Below are positions 1 through 5,422 of a stretch of DNA of 5,422 nt, one piece after another. Location of the stretch: contig DAICZO010000231.1 of assembly GCA_027311125.1 (NCBI GenBank), forward strand, positions 1 through 5,422, given 5' to 3'. The notes beneath the pieces are model-generated. The model was not told the DNA's origin and did not search any database. It saw only the letters and a program-made list of their open reading frames with translations. Source of the stretch: Acidobacteriaceae bacterium. Its GTDB lineage: Bacteria > Acidobacteriota > Terriglobia > Terriglobales > Acidobacteriaceae. The translations under genes and the position numbers were made by a program. Within the stretch, counting starts at the first letter, position 1, and the number at the start of each line of letters is the position of its first letter.

Positions 1-16
1 GGAGAGGTTCTCTCCC
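1..16 (-). terminator. Hairpin downstream of the S9 peptidase gene, cut by the window edge
   Basis: Positions 1-6 (GGAGAG) and 10-15 (CTCTCC) are perfect inverted copies around a 3-base loop. C16 would pair with the base just outside the window if that base is G. The hairpin lies about 26 bases past the stop codon of the S9 peptidase gene, a normal place for an intrinsic terminator. The U-run that would confirm it lies outside the window, so this could equally be a simple 3'-end stabilising hairpin. Confidence 0.4.
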
Positions 17-41
17 GGCCGCAGGTCATGCCGTGATCCGG

Positions 42-2414
42 TTATTCGCTGTCGTCGGGGCCGCTCAGACCGAGGGCTGCTCGGACTTCGGCGTAGGGCT
101 TCATCTGGTACTCGTGCGGCGGGGTGTCGCCAGCGAGGTTGCGGACGAAGTAGTCCCAGCGGCGACGGGCCATGTACTGCGACCCGGCTGCGTAGCCGTG
201 CGCGACGTTGGGGATCAGGACCAGATCGAAGTCCTTGTTGGCCTTGATGAGTGCGTCGACGACCAGCAGGGTGTTGTTCATGGGCACGTTGTCGTCCATG
301 GTGCCGTGGGCGAGCAACAGATGACCTTTCAGGTTTTTGACGTAGGCCTGGTTGGCCTGGGCATCGTAGTTGCTGGTGCCGTCGGGGAAGCGGACTTCAA
401 GCCCGGCCCACTTCTCGGCCCAGTCGTCTTCGTAGTCGCGTTGGTCGTGGTTGCCGCTCTCGCTGATGCCTACCTTGAAGAAGTCGGGGAAGTGGAACAT
501 GGCGGAGGCGGTGGCGTTTCCTCCGCCGGAGTGGCCGTACATGCCGACGCGGCTGAGGTCGATCCAGGGATAGTGGGCGGCGAGGTCCTTCATGCCGGAG
601 ACCTGATCGGGGATGGTGTCGTCGCCGAGGTTGCCGTAGTAGAACTCGTGGAAGGCTTTGGAGCGGGAGGGTGTGCCCATGCCGTCGATGCAGACGACGA
701 CGAAGCCGAGTTCGGCCAGCGACTGCATGTCGCGGTGTGCGGGGTGGAAGTTGCGATCGCCGCAGGAGCCGATCTGCGGGCCGGGATAGACCTGGTTGAC
801 GATGGGATATTTTTTCGCTGGATCGAAGTTGGTGGGCTTGAAGAGGAAGCCGTAGAGGTCAGTTTTGCCGTCGCGTCCTTTGACGGTGATGGGGGTTGGC
901 GGCTGCCATCCGGTCGCGACGATCTTGCTGATGTCCTCTTTGGCAACGGTCATGGTGAGCGCACCGGAGCTGTCGCGGACGACGGTGGTCTGGGGCTGTG
1001 TGGGGGTGGAGTAGACGTCGATAAAGTAGTGGCCGTCGGGGGATACGGTGATCTCATGGTTGGCGTTCTCCGGGGTGAGCAGGGCGAGACCGGAACCGTC
1101 GAAGTGGATGCTGTAGAAGTGCTGAAAGTAGGGGTCGCGGCCGGGCTGTTTGCCCACGGCGAGGTAGTAGATGGTGCGGGTCTTCTCGTCGACGTGCAGC
1201 ACCTGGGTGACGTTGCCCTCGCCCTGGGTGATCTGGTTTTTGAGTGTGCCGGTAGCGAGGTCGTAGAGATACATCTGGCCCCAGCCGGCGCGCTCGGAGA
1301 ACCAGAGGAACTCGTTGGAGGCGGGCAGGTAATGCCAGTTGACCTTGTTGTCGCCGGACTCGAAGAACTTGGGTGCGCTCTCGCTGAAGACTTCGCGGAC
1401 ATCGCCGCTGGTGGCATCGGCAACGCGCAGCCACTCCTGTTTGTGATCGCGCGAGGTGGAGACGAAGGCGAGGTGGGTGGCGTCAGGGGCCCACTGGACG
1501 TCGTCCCAGCCGTTGCCGCTGCAACTGACGTCGTCGCAGATGGTGGAGCGGTGCTGGTCGGGAGGCATCTTCAGGCGGATAACTTTTCGGGTGTCCAGGT
1601 CGAGGATGACGCGCTCGATCATGGTGACGTCTTTGTCGCCGACCAGGGGATACTTCCAGGCTTCCAGTTTGGGGTGCGAGTTGGTGACGGGGACGAGGTA
1701 CATCTCGCCGGTCTTGCGCTGGTCCTGTTGGAAGGTGGCGATCTTTTTGGAGTCGGGCGACCAGACGAGGATGGCCTCGTCGGTGTGCTTCCAGCCGGCG
1801 TTGTCGGTGGCGTAGCCGAAGTCTTTGACGCCGTCGGTGGTGAGCTGAGTCTCGGTGCCGGTCTTCAGGTCGCGTAGCCAGAGGTTCCAGTTGCGGATGA
1901 AGGCAGCCTTGGATTTATCGGGCGAGATATTCAGCGGCTCGTGATCTTTGGGCGGCATGCCGGGAGTGGCGGTACATACGCCTGCGCCGGAGAGATCGCA
2001 GCTGAGTCCAAGCTTGGACAGGATGACGGTGGTGCCGTTGTTGGCGAGGGAGAACTCTCCACGGGGCAGGTTGTTGGCCCGATAGCTGGGTTTGCCATGC
2101 GAGTGAGCGGTGAGGGCAGCGGCCAGTTTAGCGTGGTCGAAGGCCGGGACTGCGGTTTTGCTGGCGGGGTCCACGAGCAGGTAGGTGGCACCCTGCGGAG
2201 CGGAGTCGCGGAAGGTGAAGTGGGAGGCATCGAGCCAGGCGGGATGCTCCACAGCGTGGTAGACCTGCGGGTCGAGGTTGTAGTTCATGAACTGTTCGGC
2301 GTGGGCGTAGTCCGCGGCAGTGAGCTGGCGACCCTGCTGGGCCAGACCGGAGAGAGTGAAGGTCGTTGCGAGTACGACACTGGTAAATCCTGCGCTACGC
2401 TTGCCTGCGAACAT
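42..2414 (-). CDS. Secreted S9 family peptidase, dipeptidyl-peptidase-IV-like
   Basis: This 790-residue serine peptidase probably cleaves short peptides outside the cytoplasm. Residues 1 to about 26 form a signal peptide: basic start (KR), hydrophobic stretch, then SGLAQQ. The middle, roughly residues 85-490, matches the DPP-IV N-terminal beta-propeller, with repeated blades such as LVWSPDSKKIA and VQWAPDATHLAF. Residues of about 525-765 form the S9 alpha/beta-hydrolase domain. The expected triad is visible: Ser629 in GHSGGG, Asp707 in HGTMDDNVP, and His739 in NVAHG. The length is near the usual 700-800 of the family. The Glu-Glu pair that binds the substrate amino terminus in classical DPP-IV is not found at the matching place (residues about 199-218), so true dipeptidyl-peptidase activity is doubtful. 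Cysteine pairs 139/146 and 293/298 could form disulfides, fitting export. The ATG at 2414 is chosen over a TTG at 2429 because a GGAGG sits 8 bases upstream and overlaps the TTG region. The family is certain, the substrate is not. Confidence 0.95.
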   Translation of the reverse strand: MFAGKRSAGFTSVVLATTFTLSGLAQQGRQLTAADYAHAEQFMNYNLDPQVYHAVEHPAWLDASHFTFRDSAPQGATYLLVDPASKTAVPAFDHAKLAAALTAHSHGKPSYRANNLPRGEFSLANNGTTVILSKLGLSCDLSGAGVCTATPGMPPKDHEPLNISPDKSKAAFIRNWNLWLRDLKTGTETQLTTDGVKDFGYATDNAGWKHTDEAILVWSPDSKKIATFQQDQRKTGEMYLVPVTNSHPKLEAWKYPLVGDKDVTMIERVILDLDTRKVIRLKMPPDQHRSTICDDVSCSGNGWDDVQWAPDATHLAFVSTSRDHKQEWLRVADATSGDVREVFSESAPKFFESGDNKVNWHYLPASNEFLWFSERAGWGQMYLYDLATGTLKNQITQGEGNVTQVLHVDEKTRTIYYLAVGKQPGRDPYFQHFYSIHFDGSGLALLTPENANHEITVSPDGHYFIDVYSTPTQPQTTVVRDSSGALTMTVAKEDISKIVATGWQPPTPITVKGRDGKTDLYGFLFKPTNFDPAKKYPIVNQVYPGPQIGSCGDRNFHPAHRDMQSLAELGFVVVCIDGMGTPSRSKAFHEFYYGNLGDDTIPDQVSGMKDLAAHYPWIDLSRVGMYGHSGGGNATASAMFHFPDFFKVGISESGNHDQRDYEDDWAEKWAGLEVRFPDGTSNYDAQANQAYVKNLKGHLLLAHGTMDDNVPMNNTLLVVDALIKANKDFDLVLIPNVAHGYAAGSQYMARRRWDYFVRNLAGDTPPHEYQMKPYAEVRAALGLSGPDDSE

Positions 2415-2422
2415 GCTTCTGG

Positions 2423-2427
2423 CCTCC
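2423..2427 (-). promoter_or_regulatory. Ribosome binding site of the S9 peptidase gene
   Basis: The minus strand reads GGAGG here, 8 bases before the ATG at 2414. This strong Shine-Dalgarno sequence decides the start. The in-frame TTG at 2427-2429 overlaps it and would add only five residues (TTG read as Met, then EARS) before the signal peptide. Confidence 0.8.
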
Positions 2428-2466
2428 AACGATGGGTGGTTACGTCGAATGAAATGGATGCTGGTA

Positions 2467-2496
2467 AGTGTACAGACCGAGGCCTTGCATGGCCAA
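2467..2496 (-). promoter_or_regulatory. Possible sigma-70 promoter of the S9 peptidase gene
   Basis: On the minus strand, TTGGCC (2491-2496) and TACACT (2467-2472) each match 4 of 6 bases of the -35 and -10 consensus and are 18 bases apart. Transcription would begin near 2460, giving a leader of about 45 bases that contains the GGAGG. The match is moderate. The rest of the 108-base gap between the two genes shows only a weak 5-bp inverted repeat (CCTTG/CAAGG, 2483-2498) with no U-run. Confidence 0.33.
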
Positions 2497-2522
2497 GGGT
2501 GCCGGGATAGAGCTTGCGCCAG

Positions 2523-3335
2523 CTACTGCTTGTTTTCGGCGTGCCACAGGATCTGGCGGAGGAAGCCCATCCATACCGGGGCGTCGATGGCGGAGAGGCC
2601 GAGGCGGTGGATGAGGCGGCGTACCTGGGCGTCGTCGCTGTTGGCAGGGTGGTGGCGGCGGTAGCCGGTACGCTCGAGTACGTCGATCATCAGGGTGGTC
2701 AGGCGCTCCAGCACAGCAGCCCCGGCGGGTGCGTGGGGGGTAGAGATGGCAGGTGCGCCGGGCTGGCGAACCAGCTCCCACAAGCAGACGGCGACCGCCT
2801 GTCCAAGGTTCATGGAGGGGTGACGGAGATCGTCGTGCTGCTGCATGGGGATGGTGAGCAGCGCGCTACAGTGGCTCAGCTCGTCGTTGCTGAGGCCGGT
2901 CTTCTCGGAGCCGAAGAGCAGGGCGATACGCGGCTCGGGATGTGGCTCGGCGGTTGTGGCTGGGGTCGCTGAATCTGTAGCTTGCGTTGCGGATTGGGAT
3001 GACGCTGCGAGGTGGCTGAGGATGGTCGTGGCAGCCGCTGGCAGTGCCTGGAGCGGGTGCTCCAGTACGCGTTCGCCGACCGCGGTGGTGCCGTAGACGA
3101 GGCTGCAGTCGGCGATGGCCTCGGCGACGCTAGGGAAGGTGGTGGCCGCTGCGAGGACGGCGGAGGCATCGATGGCCGAGCGCGCCGACTCAAAGGGGAC
3201 AGGGTAGTCGTTGACCAGGCGAAGGTGACGGAAGCCGAAGTCGTGCATGGCACGGGCAACGGCTCCGATGTTGTTGGGGTTGCGGGCGCGCACCAGAATG
3301 ATGCAGACGCGGTCGAGCAGGTCTTGATTGGGCAT
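2523..3335 (-). CDS. trmJ: TrmJ-like tRNA 2'-O-methyltransferase (SPOUT superfamily)
   Basis: This 270-residue protein belongs to the SpoU/TrmH part of the SPOUT methyltransferases, which transfer a methyl group from S-adenosylmethionine to a ribose 2'-OH. TrmJ acts on position 32 of tRNA. The three family motifs are present: motif 1 at residues 14-30 (VRARNPNNIGAVARAM, with Asn22 and Arg28), motif 2 at 138-153 (ALLFGSEKTGLSNDEL), and motif 3 at 162-187 (IPM then SMNLGQAVAV), which forms the knotted cofactor site. The C-terminal helical part (about 206-267, LERTGYRR then RRLIHRLGLS) is the extension typical of the TrmJ group, so TrmJ is preferred over other SPOUT enzymes. The exact tRNA target cannot be read from sequence. 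Residues 111-135 are an Ala/Ser/Thr-rich insert just before motif 2, which makes the protein somewhat longer than Escherichia coli TrmJ. No well-spaced Shine-Dalgarno precedes the ATG: GAAGG abuts it directly. The next in-frame ATG (residue 30) would destroy motif 1, so this start stands. Confidence 0.9.
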   Translation of the reverse strand: MPNQDLLDRVCIILVRARNPNNIGAVARAMHDFGFRHLRLVNDYPVPFESARSAIDASAVLAAATTFPSVAEAIADCSLVYGTTAVGERVLEHPLQALPAAATTILSHLAASSQSATQATDSATPATTAEPHPEPRIALLFGSEKTGLSNDELSHCSALLTIPMQQHDDLRHPSMNLGQAVAVCLWELVRQPGAPAISTPHAPAGAAVLERLTTLMIDVLERTGYRRHHPANSDDAQVRRLIHRLGLSAIDAPVWMGFLRQILWHAENKQ

Positions 3336-3368
3336 CCTTCGTCTATTTTAGGCGTGGGATGCCCAATC
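3326..3368. repeat. Perfect 12-base inverted repeat spanning the trmJ start codon
   Basis: GATTGGGCATCC at 3326-3337 and GGATGCCCAATC at 3357-3368 are exact inverted copies separated by 19 bases. The left arm, read on the minus strand, contains the trmJ start codon and its next codons. The arm centres are 31 bp apart, about three helical turns. In a minus-strand RNA that includes both arms the start codon would be paired. The same spacing could also suit a dimeric DNA-binding regulator. No U-run follows, so it is not a classical terminator. Confidence 0.75.
3345..3350 (-). promoter_or_regulatory. Possible -10 element of trmJ
   Basis: The minus strand reads TAAAAT, five of six matches to TATAAT, ending 9 bases before the trmJ ATG. 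Transcription from it would begin about 3-4 bases before the start codon, a nearly leaderless message. That would fit the absence of a properly spaced Shine-Dalgarno. There is no recognisable -35 at 16-18 bases, which weakens the call. Confidence 0.25.
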
Positions 3369-3399
3369 GCGGTTGGGAGGTTTTACGGGGTGGAAGGAT

Positions 3400-4434
3400 C
3401 TACTTCGGCTCGTGCGCTGGCTGGGCCCGGGGCTGCTCGCGCGGAGCCTGCCGTTCCTGCCGTTGGGCCTGCTGACGCTGCTGCCGTTGGGCCTGCTCGC
3501 GCTGCTGCACGGCGCGGTCGTTGGCGGCGTTGTGCCGATCGTTGTAGATGGAGCGGCTGACGTTGTTCTGGCGCTGGTTGATCTGCTGCCGCTCCTGCGG
3601 GGTAAGACGTCCACCGTTGGCGGCTCGGTCGGCCGCAACCTGATGGTTGATGCTGGCGTCGCGGGACTCGAGGTTACTGGTCTCCCGCGGGGTCAGTTGG
3701 CCGGAGCGGACGCCATTGGCGATGCGATTCTGCTGGTTGGCGGCGCGAGCTCCAACGCGGGGCAGGGCAGCCGTCTGAGGCCGTCCTCCGTTGACGCTGG
3801 CAAGCTGGCTGCGGTCGGCCCGGGCTGCCTGCACGTGGGCTTGCTGCTCGCTGGTTGGGGCTACGTGCGGCTCGCGCAGGGCGGCTTGCTCCTGCCGGGT
3901 GGGCTGGGCCTGGATGCCGCCAGTACCGCCGTTATAGCTCACGTGGTTGTTGGTGACGTTGTTATTCACCACCACCGTCTTGTTGTAGACGTTGGTCACG
4001 TTGGTGACGTTAACGTTGTTCACGGTGCGGTTATAGGCGAAGACGCCGTGGTTCCAGTAGCCGCCCTCGTAGCCGACGCCACCGTAGCCGAAGCCGTAGT
4101 TGACCCCGCCGTAGAAGCCGATGTGTGGCCCCCAGTAGCCTTCATGGAAGACGTAGACTCCGCCACTCCAGCCCCAGTAGCCAGGGGTCCACAGCACGCC
4201 AACCTGCGGAGGACGTACCCAGACGCCGGGTACCCAGTAGTAGCCTGCGGGACCATAGGCCCAATAGCCGGGTGTCCACAGATAGCCGTCACCGGGACAT
4301 AGAGGCTGGGTGTAAACGGGCAGGGCCGGAGGCGCGATATTGACCGAGACAAAGATTCCGGCGAAGGAGGCAGCGGGCGCCAGAAGCAAGGCTGCCGCAA
4401 TAAGAAAGCCACGAAGCGAGTGAGCAATACGCAT
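3400..4434 (-). CDS. Secreted YXWGXW-repeat protein with Asn-rich, LTP-repeat and Gln/Arg-rich regions
   Basis: This 344-residue protein has no known reaction. Residues 1-25 are a clear signal peptide (hydrophobic FLIAAALLLAP, then AASFA before Gly26). Residues 51-110 carry aromatic repeats of the YXWGXW type (LWTPGYWAY, YWVPGVWVRPP, LWTPGYWGW, EGYWGPH), followed by a Gly/Tyr-rich stretch to about 130. Residues 135-168 are rich in Asn, Val and Thr. Residues 236-269 and 270-302 look like two copies of a helical repeat centred on LTPRE and LTPQE. Residues 308-344 form a Gln/Arg-rich, strongly basic tail. The start is the ATG at 4434, which has AGAGGT 8 bases upstream and directly begins the signal peptide. 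Reading from an ATG at 4557 adds 41 residues with no export signal and no support. It is probably exported or envelope-associated, and the basic tail could contact nucleic acid or acidic polymers. That last point is only inference. It stands between genes of unrelated function and probably has its own promoter. Confidence 0.88.
   Translation of the reverse strand: MRIAHSLRGFLIAAALLLAPAASFAGIFVSVNIAPPALPVYTQPLCPGDGYLWTPGYWAYGPAGYYWVPGVWVRPPQVGVLWTPGYWGWSGGVYVFHEGYWGPHIGFYGGVNYGFGYGGVGYEGGYWNHGVFAYNRTVNNVNVTNVTNVYNKTVVVNNNVTNNHVSYNGGTGGIQAQPTRQEQAALREPHVAPTSEQQAHVQAARADRSQLASVNGGRPQTAALPRVGARAANQQNRIANGVRSGQLTPRETSNLESRDASINHQVAADRAANGGRLTPQERQQINQRQNNVSRSIYNDRHNAANDRAVQQREQAQRQQRQQAQRQERQAPREQPRAQPAHEPK
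3458..3505. repeat. Two tandem 24-base units in the Gln/Arg tail
   Basis: Positions 3458-3481 and 3482-3505 match at 22 of 24 bases, differing only at two adjacent bases. Both begin TGCCGTTGGGCCTGCT. On the minus strand they encode the near-identical octapeptides QRQQAQRQ and QREQAQRQ. A degenerate partial unit (TGCCGTTCC) lies just to the left. The unit is a multiple of three, so copy-number change would keep the frame. Confidence 0.75.
4172..4281. repeat. Diverged DNA repeat encoding the LWTPGYW motif
   Basis: The stretch from 4172 to 4194 and the stretch from 4260 to 4281 are closely similar (CCAGTAGCCAGGGGTCCACAG against CCAATAGCCGGGTGTCCACAG when aligned). Both encode LWTPGYW on the minus strand. 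Shorter copies of CCAGTAGCC recur at about 4053 and 4132. This indicates that the aromatic repeat grew by internal duplication. Confidence 0.6.
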
Positions 4435-4442
4435 GGGGTACG

Positions 4443-4448
4443 ACCTCT
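4443..4448 (-). promoter_or_regulatory. Ribosome binding site of the YXWGXW gene
   Basis: The minus strand reads AGAGGT, 8 bases before the ATG at 4434. It supports that start over the far upstream ATG at 4557. Confidence 0.65.
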
Positions 4449-4468
4449 GAGAGACGAGCTCTGAATGT

Positions 4469-4497
4469 GGAGTCAGCCTGTCGGTCCGGCTGACTCC
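4469..4497 (-). promoter_or_regulatory. 10-bp hairpin in the leader of the YXWGXW gene
   Basis: GGAGTCAGCC (4469-4478) and GGCTGACTCC (4488-4497) are perfect inverted copies around a 9-base loop. On the minus strand the hairpin ends about 34 bases before the start codon, so it would sit in the mRNA leader, upstream of the ribosome binding site. It is not followed by a U-run in that direction (ACATTC follows), which argues against a terminator of the M42 gene. A role in mRNA stability, protein binding or a DNA operator is possible. Confidence 0.6.
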
Positions 4498-4509
4498 GGC
4501 CACCCCCAT

Positions 4510-4537
4510 AGAGACACGGGACTCAGGGAGAAGTTCC
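4510..4537 (-). promoter_or_regulatory. Candidate ECF-sigma promoter of the YXWGXW gene
   Basis: The minus strand reads GGAACTT (4531-4537), identical to the -35 element of sigma-E-type promoters. Sixteen bases later comes TCTCT (4510-4514), a partial match to the TCTGA/TCAAA -10 element. Spacing and position are right for transcription from about 4503. The leader would be about 70 bases and would contain the hairpin at 4469-4497. The -35 overlaps an imperfect inverted repeat (CACGGGACT 4515-4523 / AGTTCCGTG 4532-4540, 8 of 9 matching). Only the -35 is strong, so this is a prediction. Confidence 0.4.
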
Positions 4538-4596
4538 GTGAATATTTTCGGCTGCAAACCTCTTTTGCTGCGATCAAAAACGCGTATCAGCGACGG

Positions 4597-5422
4597 TTAA
4601 GGCGCAGGGGTAAAGTCGCGCAACGACTGCACGGTCCTGGCGTCCATCTGCACCAGCATGGCTACGACCAGATCGACCATCTGGTCGAAGTCCTGCCGGT
4701 TGACGATTCCGTTGTGCGCGTGGGTGTAGCGGACGGGAACCACCAGGTTGATGGTGGGGGTGCCACCGTTGGTGGTCTGCATCTCGGCAGAGTCGTCGCC
4801 ATAGCCCTGCACCAGGTCGGCTTGCAGGGGCAGGCCTTTGGCAGCGGCGGCTTGCCTGGTGAAGGCAACCATCTTGCGATTGGGAATGGTGCTGCTGTCG
4901 TAAAGGAACATGCCGGGGCCGGCGCCGAGTCTGGCCTGCGTCTCTTCGGGGCGTGCGCCGGCGGTGTCTCCGGTGATGCCGCCTTCGATGGCGATGCCGA
5001 TGTCGGGCTTGACGGTCTGGGCGGCGGTGCGGGCTCCACGCAGGCCGATCTCCTCCTGGGTGGTGGCCACGTAGAACAGTTGATTGGCGTGGGGCAGGCT
5101 GGCGGTGCGGCGCATCGCTTCGATGAGTACGGCACAGCCGATGCGGTCGTCCCAACCTTTACCCAGGTAGTTCTTCGTTCCGTTCAGCACAGTGAATGGC
5201 GCATCAGGCACGACTGGATCGCCAGGTTCGACGCCCATGGCGGCAGCTTCCTTGGCGTCCTTCGCGCCGATGTCGAGATAGAGCTGATCGCGCGGGAAGA
5301 CCTTGGTACGCTCGTCGGGCGAGACGATGTGGATGTCGCGGATACCGGTGACGGCGTGGACCGGACCCTTGGAGCCAACGATGATCCAGCGCTGATCGAC
5401 CAGGGCCTGATCGAGCCAGCCG
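4597..5422 (-). CDS. M42 family metallo-aminopeptidase, amino terminus outside the window
   Basis: The frame is open from the stop at 4597 to the right edge, giving 274 residues. M42 enzymes usually have about 350, so some 75-80 are missing, including the first metal-binding His. An internal ATG at 5238 is not the start, because family sequence continues before it (GSKGPVHAVTG, SPDERTKVF, YLDIGAKDAKEAAAMGVEPGD). M42 peptidases are cytoplasmic, usually form large tetrahedral shells, use two metal ions and remove amino-terminal residues from short peptides. Numbering from the edge, visible active-site residues are Asp91 in WDDR (bridging ligand), Glu123 (general base) and Glu124 in TTQEEIG, an acidic ligand at Glu146 in AIEGG, and His234 in VRYTHAHNG. 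The stretch GYGDDSAEMQ replaces the usual GGGTDA-like motif. All ligands expected in this part are present, so it is probably active. Substrate preference cannot be told. The gene is followed by 162 bases without a gene and no strong terminator. Confidence 0.92.
   Translation of the reverse strand, partial: GWLDQALVDQRWIIVGSKGPVHAVTGIRDIHIVSPDERTKVFPRDQLYLDIGAKDAKEAAAMGVEPGDPVVPDAPFTVLNGTKNYLGKGWDDRIGCAVLIEAMRRTASLPHANQLFYVATTQEEIGLRGARTAAQTVKPDIGIAIEGGITGDTAGARPEETQARLGAGPGMFLYDSSTIPNRKMVAFTRQAAAAKGLPLQADLVQGYGDDSAEMQTTNGGTPTINLVVPVRYTHAHNGIVNRQDFDQMVDLVVAMLVQMDARTVQSLRDFTPAP

Noticed and set aside
33..1877. A 614-codon open frame on the plus strand opposite the S9 peptidase gene
   Set aside because: Its codons are exact reverse complements of the peptidase codons. 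In GC-rich DNA the sense codons that would give antisense stops (TTA, CTA, TCA) are rare, so a long open antisense frame is expected. The product is Val/Gly-rich with no family motifs.
2483..2498. Inverted repeat CCTTG/CAAGG after the trmJ-like gene
   Set aside because: The stem is only 5 bp, with no U-run, and it overlaps the possible -35 of the next gene. It is not convincing as a terminator.
3949..4011. Repeated GTTGGTGACGTT at 3949-3960 and 4000-4011
   Set aside because: It is explained by the Asn/Val/Thr-rich coding sequence (NVTN motifs) and not by an independent DNA element.
3373..4302. A 309-codon plus-strand frame opposite the YXWGXW gene
   Set aside because: It is codon-aligned antisense to a repetitive gene. 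Its hydrophobic look comes from reverse complements of Gln, Arg and Asn codons, and no ribosome binding site or family motif supports it.
4435..4557. An amino-terminal extension of the YXWGXW protein from an ATG at 4557
   Set aside because: It would run through the candidate promoter and leader hairpin, and would place 41 unrelated residues before a normal signal peptide. The ATG at 4434 has its own ribosome binding site.
4551..4599. A possible intrinsic terminator of the M42 gene, with a minus-strand T-run at 4576-4580 and a 5-bp inverted repeat at 4554-4568
   Set aside because: The T-run comes before, not after, the short stem, and no stable stem directly precedes it.

Overview
The window is GC-rich bacterial chromosome with four protein genes, all on the minus strand, in the order of transcription (right to left): an M42-family aminopeptidase cut by the right edge, a secreted YXWGXW-repeat protein, a TrmJ-like tRNA 2'-O-methyltransferase, and a secreted dipeptidyl-peptidase-IV-like S9 peptidase. 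The style of the S9 peptidase, the YXWGXW protein with its LTP-x-E repeats and Gln/Arg-rich tail, and the overall composition recall soil Acidobacteriota of the Terriglobus/Granulicella/Edaphobacter type. That assignment rests on protein recognition, not on a marker gene, and is tentative. There are no RNA genes, insertion sequences, CRISPR arrays or other signs of mobile DNA.

Layout. Positions 1-16 hold a short hairpin, probably the terminator of the S9 peptidase gene (42-2414). A 108-base gap carries that gene's ribosome binding site and a possible sigma-70 promoter. The trmJ-like gene (2523-3335) follows. The 64-base gap between it and the YXWGXW gene (3400-4434) contains the oddest structure in the window: a perfect 12-base inverted repeat whose one arm is the start codon region of trmJ. 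The 162-base gap 4435-4596 holds a candidate ECF-type promoter and a 10-bp hairpin that would lie in the leader of the YXWGXW mRNA. The M42 gene runs from 4597 off the right edge.

How the genes relate. The two peptidases fit peptide use: the S9 enzyme has a signal peptide and would act outside the cytoplasm, while M42 enzymes are cytoplasmic and trim short peptides. The YXWGXW protein is probably exported or envelope-associated and the methyltransferase modifies tRNA, so the four do not form an obvious pathway. The gaps and separate candidate promoters argue for mostly independent transcription, not one tight operon.

I see no convincing new multi-gene system. The best leads are regulatory: the inverted repeat over the trmJ start, and the promoter plus leader hairpin upstream of the YXWGXW gene. 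Several gene starts are chosen here by ribosome binding site and signal peptide, not by longest reading frame.
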